Shown here one piece after another: positions 1 to 6,064 of a DNA stretch of 9,631 bases; position 1 is the first letter of the stretch, and each line of letters begins with the position of its first letter. The translations under genes and the position numbers were made by a program. The notes under the pieces are model-generated. The model ran no database searches and was not told the DNA's origin. It saw only the letters and a program-made list of their open reading frames with translations. Origin of the DNA: Microcaldota archaeon (GTDB lineage Archaea; Micrarchaeota; Micrarchaeia; Anstonellales; Anstonellaceae); NCBI GenBank assembly GCA_023248665.1, contig JAHFEC010000039.1, positions 1-9,631 of the forward strand, in the 5' to 3' direction.

Positions 1-3000
1 TCTTTCACGCGGTCCTCCTCCTTCGTCTCGCTGCCCTTGACGCCGCGCCCGCCGCGCCGCTGGCTCTTGTATTCGTCCAGACTGATGCGCTTGATGTAGC
101 CGTCCTCGCTGATCATGACCGCCACTGGCTCGTCTGGGATGAGGTCCTCGGCCTCGAATTCTGTGCCATCCGCGCCTTCCACGATGAGCGTGCGCCGGGC
201 GTCGCCGTAGCGGGCGCGCAGGTCGAGCGTGTCGGCGCGGATGATGGCATCCACTTTCTTTGGGTCTGCCAGGATGGACTCCAGTTCGACGATTTGCTTG
301 GCCAGCGCGCGGTCCTCCTCGTCGATCTTGTCGCGCTCGAGGGACGTGAGGCGCGAGAGCTTGGTGTCGAGGATGGCGAGCGCCTGCTTCTCGGAAAGCT
401 TCCAGCCGGCCATGAGGGCCGTCTTGGCCAGAGCGGCGTCCTTGGCCTTTTTGATGGTGTCGATGATGCGGTCGATGTCGCCCAGCGCGATTTTCAGCCC
501 TTCGAGGATGTGCTTGCGCTCCTTGGCCACGCCGAGGTCGAAGAGGCTGCGCCGGCGGATGACCTCGCGGCGGTGCAGGATGAACTGCCAGAGCATGTCG
601 CGCAAGGGGAGCACCTTGGGCTCGCCGTTCACCAGCGCGAGGTTGATGATGCCGAACGAGGTCTCGAGCGGGGTCTTGGAATAGAGGTGGTTGAGCACGA
701 TGTCGGCGTTGGCATCGCGTTTGAGCTCGATGTGCACCTCCAGGCCGTCCTTGTCGGAGCGGTCCTGGATGTCGGCGATGCCTTCGATCTTCTTGTCGCG
801 CGCCAGTTCAGCGATCTGCTTGACCAGTTCGGCCTTGTTCACCTGATAAGGCAATTGCGTGATCTTGATGGCCTGCCGCCCCTTCTCCTTCTTGCTCTCC
901 ACGATCTCGCAGACGGCGCGCACGCGCACCGAGCCGCGGCCGGTGGCGTAGGCATCGAGAATGCCGGAGCGGCCGAGGATCTGCGCGCCGGTGGGAAAGT
1001 CGGGGCCGCGCACCACCTGCGCCAGATCCATGCCGGTGGATTCGGGCTTGTCGAGGAGCAGGACCACGGCGTCGCACACTTCGCCCAGATTGTGCGGCGG
1101 GATGTTGGTGGCCATGCCGACCGCGATGCCCGACGAGCCGTTGATGAGCAGGTTTGGCAGTCTGGCGGGAAGGACCGACGGCTCTTTTAGAGTGCCGTCG
1201 AAATTGGGGGTGAAATTGACGGTGTCCTTGTCGATGTCCAGCAGCATCTCGTCCGATATCTTGGCCATGCGCGCCTCGGTATTATGGTTGATGAACCCGT
1301 TGGCGACAAAAGAATGGCATTGGCTGTCCACTCTTATCGAATAGACATCCTCTTTCTTCTTGGATCTAATGATGCGGGAAACTTCGCTAAAGAGATAGTT
1401 CTGCTTGAGAATCGAGTCGATTATCTTTTTATCCCCGCTATCGATGATGCCCGCGAGCATTTTTCGGTTTTTCCCGAGAAGGGCATACCGATCGAAGTTG
1501 TGCCGTTCGAGCAAATAACCGCCGTATTTCCTTCGCAGATACGCACCCAGATAGGGGACGAAATCGGTTTTGCTCATCCGCTCTTCGTTCATCTTAAGGA
1601 TTCTGGAAAGCGACCGCTTCTTGCGCACCGAGAAGAATCCGATCTTTTCATGGAATCGTTTGATGGATCCGACGCCGCTCACCTGGAGTTTGTAGCAGCC
1701 ATTTCGCTTGTCCAAGTAGGGCGCGGTAGTGGCGATTCCGAAGTTCAACAGGACGATCTTGAGCTGCCGGATTAACACAAGGCTCTTGGAGTGGTAAGCG
1801 AGCTCAATGGACTCCCCACCATGGCGTTTGTCCACCTTGTACTGGACCGAACCGTCTCCTTCGAAAAGGCCCTGGAGGAATGAGACGATGTGCTCCTTCT
1901 TGGACCGGAGCACGCTGAACGGGATGCATTTTTCATGCGCCTTGACCTCGCCAAGGCCGATGTCTACGAGGAACCGGACGGCTTTCTGGTGATAGAGATC
2001 CAGTTCCCGGCAACCGCCTTTGACGTCCCGTTCGTAGAGATCCGCGCCGCGGAATTGAGAGAAGATGATCGACTTGACTCGATTGTAATAGCCCATGTCG
2101 GAGTTGTTGAATATGATTTTCTTCTGGTGAAAGCTCCCTTCGGAAACCAATGCGCCCAGAAGGAACGCCAAATCTGGGTTCATTTTCTTCGGGAGACGGG
2201 TGCGGGTGTAACGCTTATTCTCTTTCCAGAACCCTTGGAGGGGGAAGGCTTCCTTTGCAAAGAGCGAATGTCCACGTTGCAGAACGACGACATCGCCTTT
2301 TCGGACGTCCCTGAGCAACTTCCACTCAAGCTTCGGCTTCCCGGCTATGCCCTTGCTCCAGCACATCAACGGGTGGTTCAAAGAGCCTTTTATGCAATAT
2401 CCCTGTGCGGTTTCGACCTCGATTGTATCACGCATACCCGAATTGAAGAACTTGGTGACGCGGTTCTGTTTCCCATCGAAAGAGAGGATGCGCTCGCTGA
2501 GTTCAGCCTCCTTTTTATCGGACATGGATGCGATCGGAACCAGGCCTTTATCCGTGCATACGAGCGAATCGCCGGAGATACAATACCGCATGGCGGCCGC
2601 ATTATCCCCGTCGATAGAACCAAAATTTCCCTGCCCGTCCACGAGCGGATAGCGCAGGGAGAAATCCTGCGCCATGCGCACCAGCGTGTCGTAGATGGAT
2701 GCGTCGCCGTGGGGGTGGTATTTGCCCAGCACCTCGCCCACCACGCGCGCGCATTTCTTGTAGGGGTTGGCATGCGTGTTGGACAGTTCGTACATGGCAA
2801 AGAGCACGCGCCGGTGCACGGGCTTGAAGCCGTCCCGCACGTCCGGCAGCGCGCGCCCGACGATGACCGACATGGCGTAATCCAGATAAGAGGCGTGCAT
2901 CTCCTTTTCGATGAGGCGGGGCTGGATGCGGGCCGGCACGGACGCCTCGCTTGGGCTGGCGGGCGCGCCGGATGCGGCATCCGTTTTGGCGCTTGGGCTG

Positions 3001-3230
3001 GCGGGCGCGCCGGATGCGGCATCCGTTTTGGCCGCTTCCGTGGCATCCGTTTTGGCGCTTGGGCTGGTGGGCGCGCCGGATGCGGCATCCGTTTTGGCCG
3101 CTTCCGTGGCATCCGTTTTGGCGCTTGGGCTGGCGGGCGCGCCGGATGCGGCATCCGTTTTGGCCGCTTCCGTGGCATCCGTTTTGGCGGCTTGCGCGCC
3201 ATCCGGGTTCGGGGTTTCTTTTTCGCTCAT
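1..3230 (-). CDS. gyrA: DNA gyrase subunit A with in-frame intein (partial, 3' end outside window)
   Basis: GyrA is the DNA breakage-reunion subunit of gyrase; with GyrB it introduces negative supercoils using ATP. I translated the frame codon by codon from ATG at 3230: after the start, 1076 codons are open with no stop, and the frame leaves the window at position 1. Precursor residues 1-100 are a repeat-rich extension absent from typical GyrA. The conserved core begins near residue 101, with SYLDYAMSVIVGRALPDVRDG at about 114-134, HPHGDASIYD at 172-181 and the catalytic Arg-Tyr at 215-216. The intein occupies 217-650, and the C-extein resumes TEARMAKISDEM. The gyrase-specific GyrA box QRRGGRG lies at 62-42, marking the start of the C-terminal DNA-wrapping domain and supporting gyrase over topo IV. 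The E. coli Ser83 equivalent is Ala177. The start is supported by AGGTGG four nt upstream and a TGA in frame just before it. A GTG at 2939 (codon 98) would bypass the repeats and is a less likely start. Confidence 0.97.
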   Translation of the reverse strand, partial: MSEKETPNPDGAQAAKTDATEAAKTDAASGAPASPSAKTDATEAAKTDAASGAPTSPSAKTDATEAAKTDAASGAPASPSAKTDAASGAPASPSEASVPARIQPRLIEKEMHASYLDYAMSVIVGRALPDVRDGFKPVHRRVLFAMYELSNTHANPYKKCARVVGEVLGKYHPHGDASIYDTLVRMAQDFSLRYPLVDGQGNFGSIDGDNAAAMRYCISGDSLVCTDKGLVPIASMSDKKEAELSERILSFDGKQNRVTKFFNSGMRDTIEVETAQGYCIKGSLNHPLMCWSKGIAGKPKLEWKLLRDVRKGDVVVLQRGHSLFAKEAFPLQGFWKENKRYTRTRLPKKMNPDLAFLLGALVSEGSFHQKKIIFNNSDMGYYNRVKSIIFSQFRGADLYERDVKGGCRELDLYHQKAVRFLVDIGLGEVKAHEKCIPFSVLRSKKEHIVSFLQGLFEGDGSVQYKVDKRHGGESIELAYHSKSLVLIRQLKIVLLNFGIATTAPYLDKRNGCYKLQVSGVGSIKRFHEKIGFFSVRKKRSLSRILKMNEERMSKTDFVPYLGAYLRRKYGGYLLERHNFDRYALLGKNRKMLAGIIDSGDKKIIDSILKQNYLFSEVSRIIRSKKKEDVYSIRVDSQCHSFVANGFINHNTEARMAKISDEMLLDIDKDTVNFTPNFDGTLKEPSVLPARLPNLLINGSSGIAVGMATNIPPHNLGEVCDAVVLLLDKPESTGMDLAQVVRGPDFPTGAQILGRSGILDAYATGRGSVRVRAVCEIVESKKEKGRQAIKITQLPYQVNKAELVKQIAELARDKKIEGIADIQDRSDKDGLEVHIELKRDANADIVLNHLYSKTPLETSFGIINLALVNGEPKVLPLRDMLWQFILHRREVIRRRSLFDLGVAKERKHILEGLKIALGDIDRIIDTIKKAKDAALAKTALMAGWKLSEKQALAILDTKLSRLTSLERDKIDEEDRALAKQIVELESILADPKKVDAIIRADTLDLRARYGDARRTLIVEGADGTEFEAEDLIPDEPVAVMISEDGYIKRISLDEYKSQRRGGRGVKGSETKEEDRVK
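1281..2582 (-). other. GyrA intein (434 aa) with LAGLIDADG homing endonuclease
   Basis: A self-splicing protein element translated in frame within gyrA. It starts at Cys1 (codon 2582-2580), directly after the catalytic Tyr, and ends at Asn434 (codon 1283-1281), before a Thr that serves as the +1 nucleophile. Splicing block A is CISGDSLVC (1-9). Block B is GSLNHPL (66-72), with Ser where the TxxH motif usually has Thr. The C-terminal blocks are VYSIRVDSQCHSF (413-425) and GFINHN (429-434), including the penultimate His and terminal Asn. Block F carries Cys422 where Asp is common. Between them are two LAGLIDADG-type motifs, LLGALVSEGSF (141-151) and FLQGLFEGDGS (235-245), with acidic Glu148 and Asp243. 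All residues expected for splicing and for metal binding by the endonuclease are present, so both activities may be intact. The position matches the known mycobacterial GyrA inteins (M. xenopi, M. leprae). Base composition is lower in GC than the flanking exteins. Confidence 0.96.
2949..3188 (-). repeat. Tandem 66-bp coding repeat in gyrA N-terminus
   Basis: Three nearly identical 66-bp units (3188-3123, 3122-3057, 3056-2991) are followed by a shortened 42-bp unit (2990-2949). They encode GyrA residues 15-94. The unit reads AKTDATEAAKTDAASGAP followed by (A/T)SPS, 22 residues, and the last copy lacks eight of them. Copies differ at about one base (Ala to Thr in the second unit), indicating recent duplication or ongoing homogenisation. 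The peptide is rich in Ala, Ser, Pro, Thr, Lys and Asp and is probably disordered. The shorter AKTDA element also recurs inside each unit. The unit length is a multiple of three, so copy-number changes keep the frame. Confidence 0.95.
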
Positions 3231-3234
3231 CCAT

Positions 3235-3240
3235 CCACCT
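3235..3240 (-). promoter_or_regulatory. Ribosome binding site of gyrA
   Basis: AGGTGG on the minus strand lies 4 nt before the ATG at 3230 and is complementary to the archaeal 16S rRNA 3' end. It decides the start in favour of the long, repeat-containing N-terminus. A second ATG at 3234, one base out of frame with gyrA, overlaps the spacer and opens a non-gyrase frame, so I do not consider it the real start. Confidence 0.6.
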
Positions 3241-3272
3241 GTTCAGCCGTCTGCCCGTTCCATCTTAGAGAA

Positions 3273-5225
3273 TCAAATGTCGAGGTTCTGCACTTCTTTG
3301 GCGTATTTCTCGATATACTGGCGCCGCGGCTCGACCGCGTCGCCCATGAGCACCGTGAACATCTCGTCGGCCTTCATCGCGTCCTCGACCGTCACTTGCA
3401 GCATGGCGCGCGTGGCCGGATCCATGGTGGTTTCCCAGAGCTGGGAGGGGTTCATCTCGCCCAAGCCCTTGTAGCGCTGCGAATGGTAATTCTTGGGGTT
3501 TCCCCAGGAGGCGAGGATCTTGGCCAGCTCCGCGTCGTTGAAGGCATAGGCTTCCTGTTTTCCGGCTTTCACCTTGTAGAGCGGCGGCTGGGCGATGTAT
3601 ACGTGCCCGCGGTCCACCAGATCGCGCATGTGCCGGTAGAAGAGCGTGAGCAGGAGGGTGCGGATGTGCGCGCCGTCCACGTCCGCGTCGGTCATGATGA
3701 TGATCTTGTGGTAGCGCAATTTTGAGAGGTCGAAATCCGAGTCGAAGTTGGTACCGAACGCCATGATGAGGTTGCGGATGGCCTCGCTCTCGAGCAGTTT
3801 GTGCAACGGCGCCTTCTCGACGTTGAGGATCTTGCCGCGCAGGGGCAGGACGGCCTGCGTGCGCCGGTCGCGGCCCTGTTTGCAGCTGCCGCCGGCCGAA
3901 TCGCCCTCGACGATGTACAGCTCGCATTTGGCGGCGTCCTCCTCGATGCAGTCCGCCAGCTTGCCGGGCAGGACCGAGGATTCGAGAGCGCCTTTTCGGC
4001 GGATAAGGTCCTTGGCCTTCTGGGCCGCCTCGCGCGCGGCCATGGCGTTCATGGATTTTAAGACGATGGCGCGCGCGTCGGCCGGATGCTCCTCGAAATA
4101 GGTCCGCAAGGCCTCGCCGCAGAGGGACTCCATGAGGCCCTTGACGTCGGTGTTTCCCAGTTTCGTCTTGGTCTGGCCCTCGAACTGGGGTGCCGGGATG
4201 CGCAAGGAGACGACCACGGAGAGGCCCTCGTGCAGATCCTCGCCCGAGATCGAGCGGTCCTTGTCTTTGAGCAGTTTGTTGGATTTGGCATAATCGTTGA
4301 CCGAACGCGTGAGCGCGGCGCGCAGGCCCATGACATGCGTGCCGCCCTCGATGGTGTGGATGGAATTGACGTAGGAAAAGAGGTTCTCGGCATAGCCGTC
4401 GTTGTACTGGAGGGCCACCTCGGCCTGGCTGTGGTCGAAATCCTTCTCGAAATAGATGACCGGGTGGAGGGCCGTCTTGTTCTTGTTGAGGTGGCTGACG
4501 AACTCGATGATGCCGCCCGAGTAATGGAGCGTGTCCGTCTGGCCCGTGCGCTCGTCGGAGAGGATGATCCGGATGCCCTTGTTGAGGTAGGCCAGCTCGC
4601 GCATGCGGTTGAGCAGGAGGTCATACTGGTATTCGATCGTCTCGAAGATCTGTCGGTCGGGATGGAACCAGACCGTGGTGCCGTGCGGCGCGTCGGCGGG
4701 CGAGAGGCCGACTTCGGCCACAGGGCCGGCCGGCTTGCCGCGCTCGTAGCGCTGCTTGTATTCTTTCCCGTCGCGGCGCACGAGCACCTCCATCCAGTCG
4801 GAGAGCGCGTTCACGCAGGACACGCCGACGCCGTGCAGGCCGCCGGACACCTTGTAGGATTTCTTGTCGAACTTGCCGCCCGCGTGCAGGATGGTCATAA
4901 CCACCTCCAGCGCGGATTTGCCGGTCTGCTCGTGCGTTCCCACCGGGATGCCCCGGCCATCGTCCACGACACGAACGGAGCCGTCCTTTAGGAGGACGAC
5001 GCGAATCTCCTTGCAGAAGCCCGCGAGCGCCTCGTCGATGGAATTGTCCACCACCTCGTAGACGCAGTGGTGCAGGCCCCGCGCGCCCACGTCGCCGATG
5101 TACATGGCCGGGCGCTTGCGCACCGCTTCGAGGCCTTCGAGCACCTGGATATCCTTGGCCGAATAATCAGACGCGCCGAGCGTGGAGGGGGGCGGATTTT
5201 GGGTAGCAGGAAGGCTGGAATCCAT
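3273..5225 (-). CDS. gyrB: DNA gyrase subunit B
   Basis: GyrB is the ATPase subunit of gyrase, working with GyrA in an A2B2 complex. The protein shows the GHKL ATPase fold in order. EGLEAVRKRPAMYIG (about 30-44) is followed by YEVVDNSIDEA (about 56-66), with the catalytic Glu and Mg-binding Asn. DDGRGIP lies near 88-94, and the ATP lid follows as GGKFDKKSYKVSGGLHGVG. The QTK loop appears as GQTKTKLGNTDVKG. The TOPRIM domain has VEGDSAGGS near 438-446 and TDADVDGAHIR near 511-521. At about 650 residues it matches the common short GyrB, without the extra C-terminal insertion of E. coli GyrB. It is followed after 42 nt by gyrA, so the two are surely one operon. ATG at 5225 is chosen. A TTG immediately before it (5228) has better spacing (8 rather than 11 nt) to the upstream GGAG at 5237-5240 and is a real alternative. 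Confidence 0.97.
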   Translation of the reverse strand: MDSSLPATQNPPPSTLGASDYSAKDIQVLEGLEAVRKRPAMYIGDVGARGLHHCVYEVVDNSIDEALAGFCKEIRVVLLKDGSVRVVDDGRGIPVGTHEQTGKSALEVVMTILHAGGKFDKKSYKVSGGLHGVGVSCVNALSDWMEVLVRRDGKEYKQRYERGKPAGPVAEVGLSPADAPHGTTVWFHPDRQIFETIEYQYDLLLNRMRELAYLNKGIRIILSDERTGQTDTLHYSGGIIEFVSHLNKNKTALHPVIYFEKDFDHSQAEVALQYNDGYAENLFSYVNSIHTIEGGTHVMGLRAALTRSVNDYAKSNKLLKDKDRSISGEDLHEGLSVVVSLRIPAPQFEGQTKTKLGNTDVKGLMESLCGEALRTYFEEHPADARAIVLKSMNAMAAREAAQKAKDLIRRKGALESSVLPGKLADCIEEDAAKCELYIVEGDSAGGSCKQGRDRRTQAVLPLRGKILNVEKAPLHKLLESEAIRNLIMAFGTNFDSDFDLSKLRYHKIIIMTDADVDGAHIRTLLLTLFYRHMRDLVDRGHVYIAQPPLYKVKAGKQEAYAFNDAELAKILASWGNPKNYHSQRYKGLGEMNPSQLWETTMDPATRAMLQVTVEDAMKADEMFTVLMGDAVEPRRQYIEKYAKEVQNLDI

Positions 5226-5264
5226 CAAAATTCATGCTCCGTAGATGTCGGTTTTGGGGGGCGT

Positions 5265-5286
5265 AAAAAGAGCCGTTTTGGGCTCT
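5265..5286 (-). terminator. Terminator-like hairpin in the gyrB leader
   Basis: On the minus strand AGAGCC, a six-base CAAAAC loop and GGCTCT form a perfect 6-bp stem (5286-5281 with 5274-5269), followed at once by a run of T (5269-5265, the first T belonging to the stem). This is the shape of an intrinsic terminator. It lies 36 to 60 nt before gyrB and downstream of every plausible gyrB promoter, with no gene ending here on this strand. It may be a transcriptional attenuator, the end of a short leader RNA, or chance. Archaeal terminators rely mainly on the T-run, and this one is only five long, so termination strength is uncertain. Confidence 0.4.
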
Positions 5287-5339
5287 CCGGGACATTATTT
5301 TCACGACGTAAAATGCCTGTATAATCTGGTGCAGTCAAA

Positions 5340-5348
5340 GGTTAAAAA
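5340..5348 (-). promoter_or_regulatory. Candidate TATA box for gyrBA
   Basis: TTTTTAACC on the minus strand resembles an archaeal TATA box and would place the transcription start near 5318, giving a leader of about 90 nt that contains the 5265-5286 hairpin. A second candidate, ATTATACA at about 5319-5326, would give a start near 5297. I cannot choose between them from sequence alone. Confidence 0.35.
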
Positions 5349-5444
5349 GGCATCGTCCGCTACGGATATCTTTATTAAACTCGGCAGCCCATTAATGGCA
5401 ACTTGAAAATGCGCCCGGAAGGGAAGATGGGAGCGGGGAGGACC

Positions 5445-5452
5445 TTTTTAAA
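5445..5452 (+). promoter_or_regulatory. Candidate TATA box for the L10e operon
   Basis: TTTTTAAA stands out in an otherwise GC-rich stretch. With the usual archaeal spacing of about 26 nt, transcription would start near 5475, leaving a leader of about 28 nt that contains a good ribosome binding site. A second AT-rich element, TTTATTAA at 5371-5378, is farther away and less likely to be the main promoter. Confidence 0.5.
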
Positions 5453-5490
5453 AGTGTTTTCCCAATACATCAGTAGATATTCCCTTCTTA

Positions 5491-5496
5491 GAGGTG
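5491..5496 (+). promoter_or_regulatory. Ribosome binding site of the L10e gene
   Basis: GAGGTG, a strong match to the archaeal anti-Shine-Dalgarno sequence, ends 7 nt before the ATG at 5504 and fixes that start. Confidence 0.75.
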
Positions 5497-5503
5497 TTCA
5501 TCT

Positions 5504-6052
5504 ATGGGTATACGTCCTGCTAAAACCTGCCGAAACCTTGGTAAAGCGGCATGGACCCGTTATTCGAAGAAAAAGCCGCGCAAGTCGTACGTGAAGGCCA
5601 TGCCCCATCTCTCCTTGCTGGTCTACCACATGGGCGACTCCAAAAAGGACTATGACACGCAGTATGAGCTGAAGGCCGATTACGACGTGCAGCTGCGCGA
5701 CAACGCGCTCGAGGCGGCCCGGCAGGCCGGCAACAAATACCTCGAGAAGCTCATCCTCAACCAGTATTTCTTCCTCGTGCGCGTCTATCCGCACAACGTC
5801 ATCCGCGAAAACAAGATGATTGCGGGCGCGGGCGCCGATCGTCTCCAGAAGGGGATGCGCGCCGCCTTCGGCCGCGCCACCGACCGGGCCGCTCGCATCC
5901 GCGCGGGGCAGGCCATCTTCACGATCCAGACTGCGGCGGTCAACGAAAAGCACGTTCTCGAAGCCGTGCGGCGCATGAGGGCCAAGATGTCGGGTTCGTT
6001 CTCGATCGTCAAGACGGCCTTGGCCGTGCCGGCCGCGGCCGAAGAAGGATGA
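5504..6052 (+). CDS. rpl10e: 50S ribosomal protein L10e (uL16 family, archaeal type)
   Basis: This is a large-subunit ribosomal protein of the L10e/uL16 family, which sits near the peptidyl-transferase centre and the A-site tRNA and is the counterpart of bacterial L16. The 182-residue product has the family's N-terminal MGIRPAKTCR start, the LLVYHMGD segment (equivalent to YDLG in relatives), and NQYFFLVRVYPHNVIRENKM in the middle. The conserved core AGADRLQKGMRAAFG lies near residues 107-121 and is followed by an ARIRAGQ segment. Length is usual for archaeal L10e, with a short Ala/Glu-rich end. It marks the organism as archaeal. It is transcribed divergently from gyrB and is followed after 12 nt by the winged-helix/coiled-coil gene, so the two probably form an operon. 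Confidence 0.95.
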   Translation: MGIRPAKTCRNLGKAAWTRYSKKKPRKSYVKAMPHLSLLVYHMGDSKKDYDTQYELKADYDVQLRDNALEAARQAGNKYLEKLILNQYFFLVRVYPHNVIRENKMIAGAGADRLQKGMRAAFGRATDRAARIRAGQAIFTIQTAAVNEKHVLEAVRRMRAKMSGSFSIVKTALAVPAAAEEG

Positions 6053-6064
6053 GGGCGAGGGGAC

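Noticed and set aside
1281..2582. gyrA broken by a frameshift or insertion sequence
   Set aside because: Codon-by-codon translation gives one continuous frame with clear intein splicing motifs at both junctions.
2949..3188. CRISPR-like spaced repeats
   Set aside because: The 66-bp units abut one another with no variable spacers and encode an in-frame protein repeat in GyrA.
1890..3725. Long plus-strand open frame of 611 codons
   Set aside because: It is antisense to gyrA, the intein and the end of gyrB, has no family resemblance, and contains the antisense of the gyrA repeat. Long antisense frames are expected in GC-rich genes.
4086..4991. Plus-strand open frame of 301 codons
   Set aside because: It is antisense to the conserved GyrB ATPase domain, which explains the region fully.
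5319..5326. Bacterial -10-like TATAAT on the plus strand
   Set aside because: There is no matching -35 element, the window is archaeal, and no gene starts at a suitable distance; it may instead be part of the promoter on the other strand.
5229..5503. Possible small RNA (C/D box or tRNA) in the intergenic region
   Set aside because: I found no paired C and D boxes and no tRNA-like arms; only promoter-like and hairpin elements can be supported.
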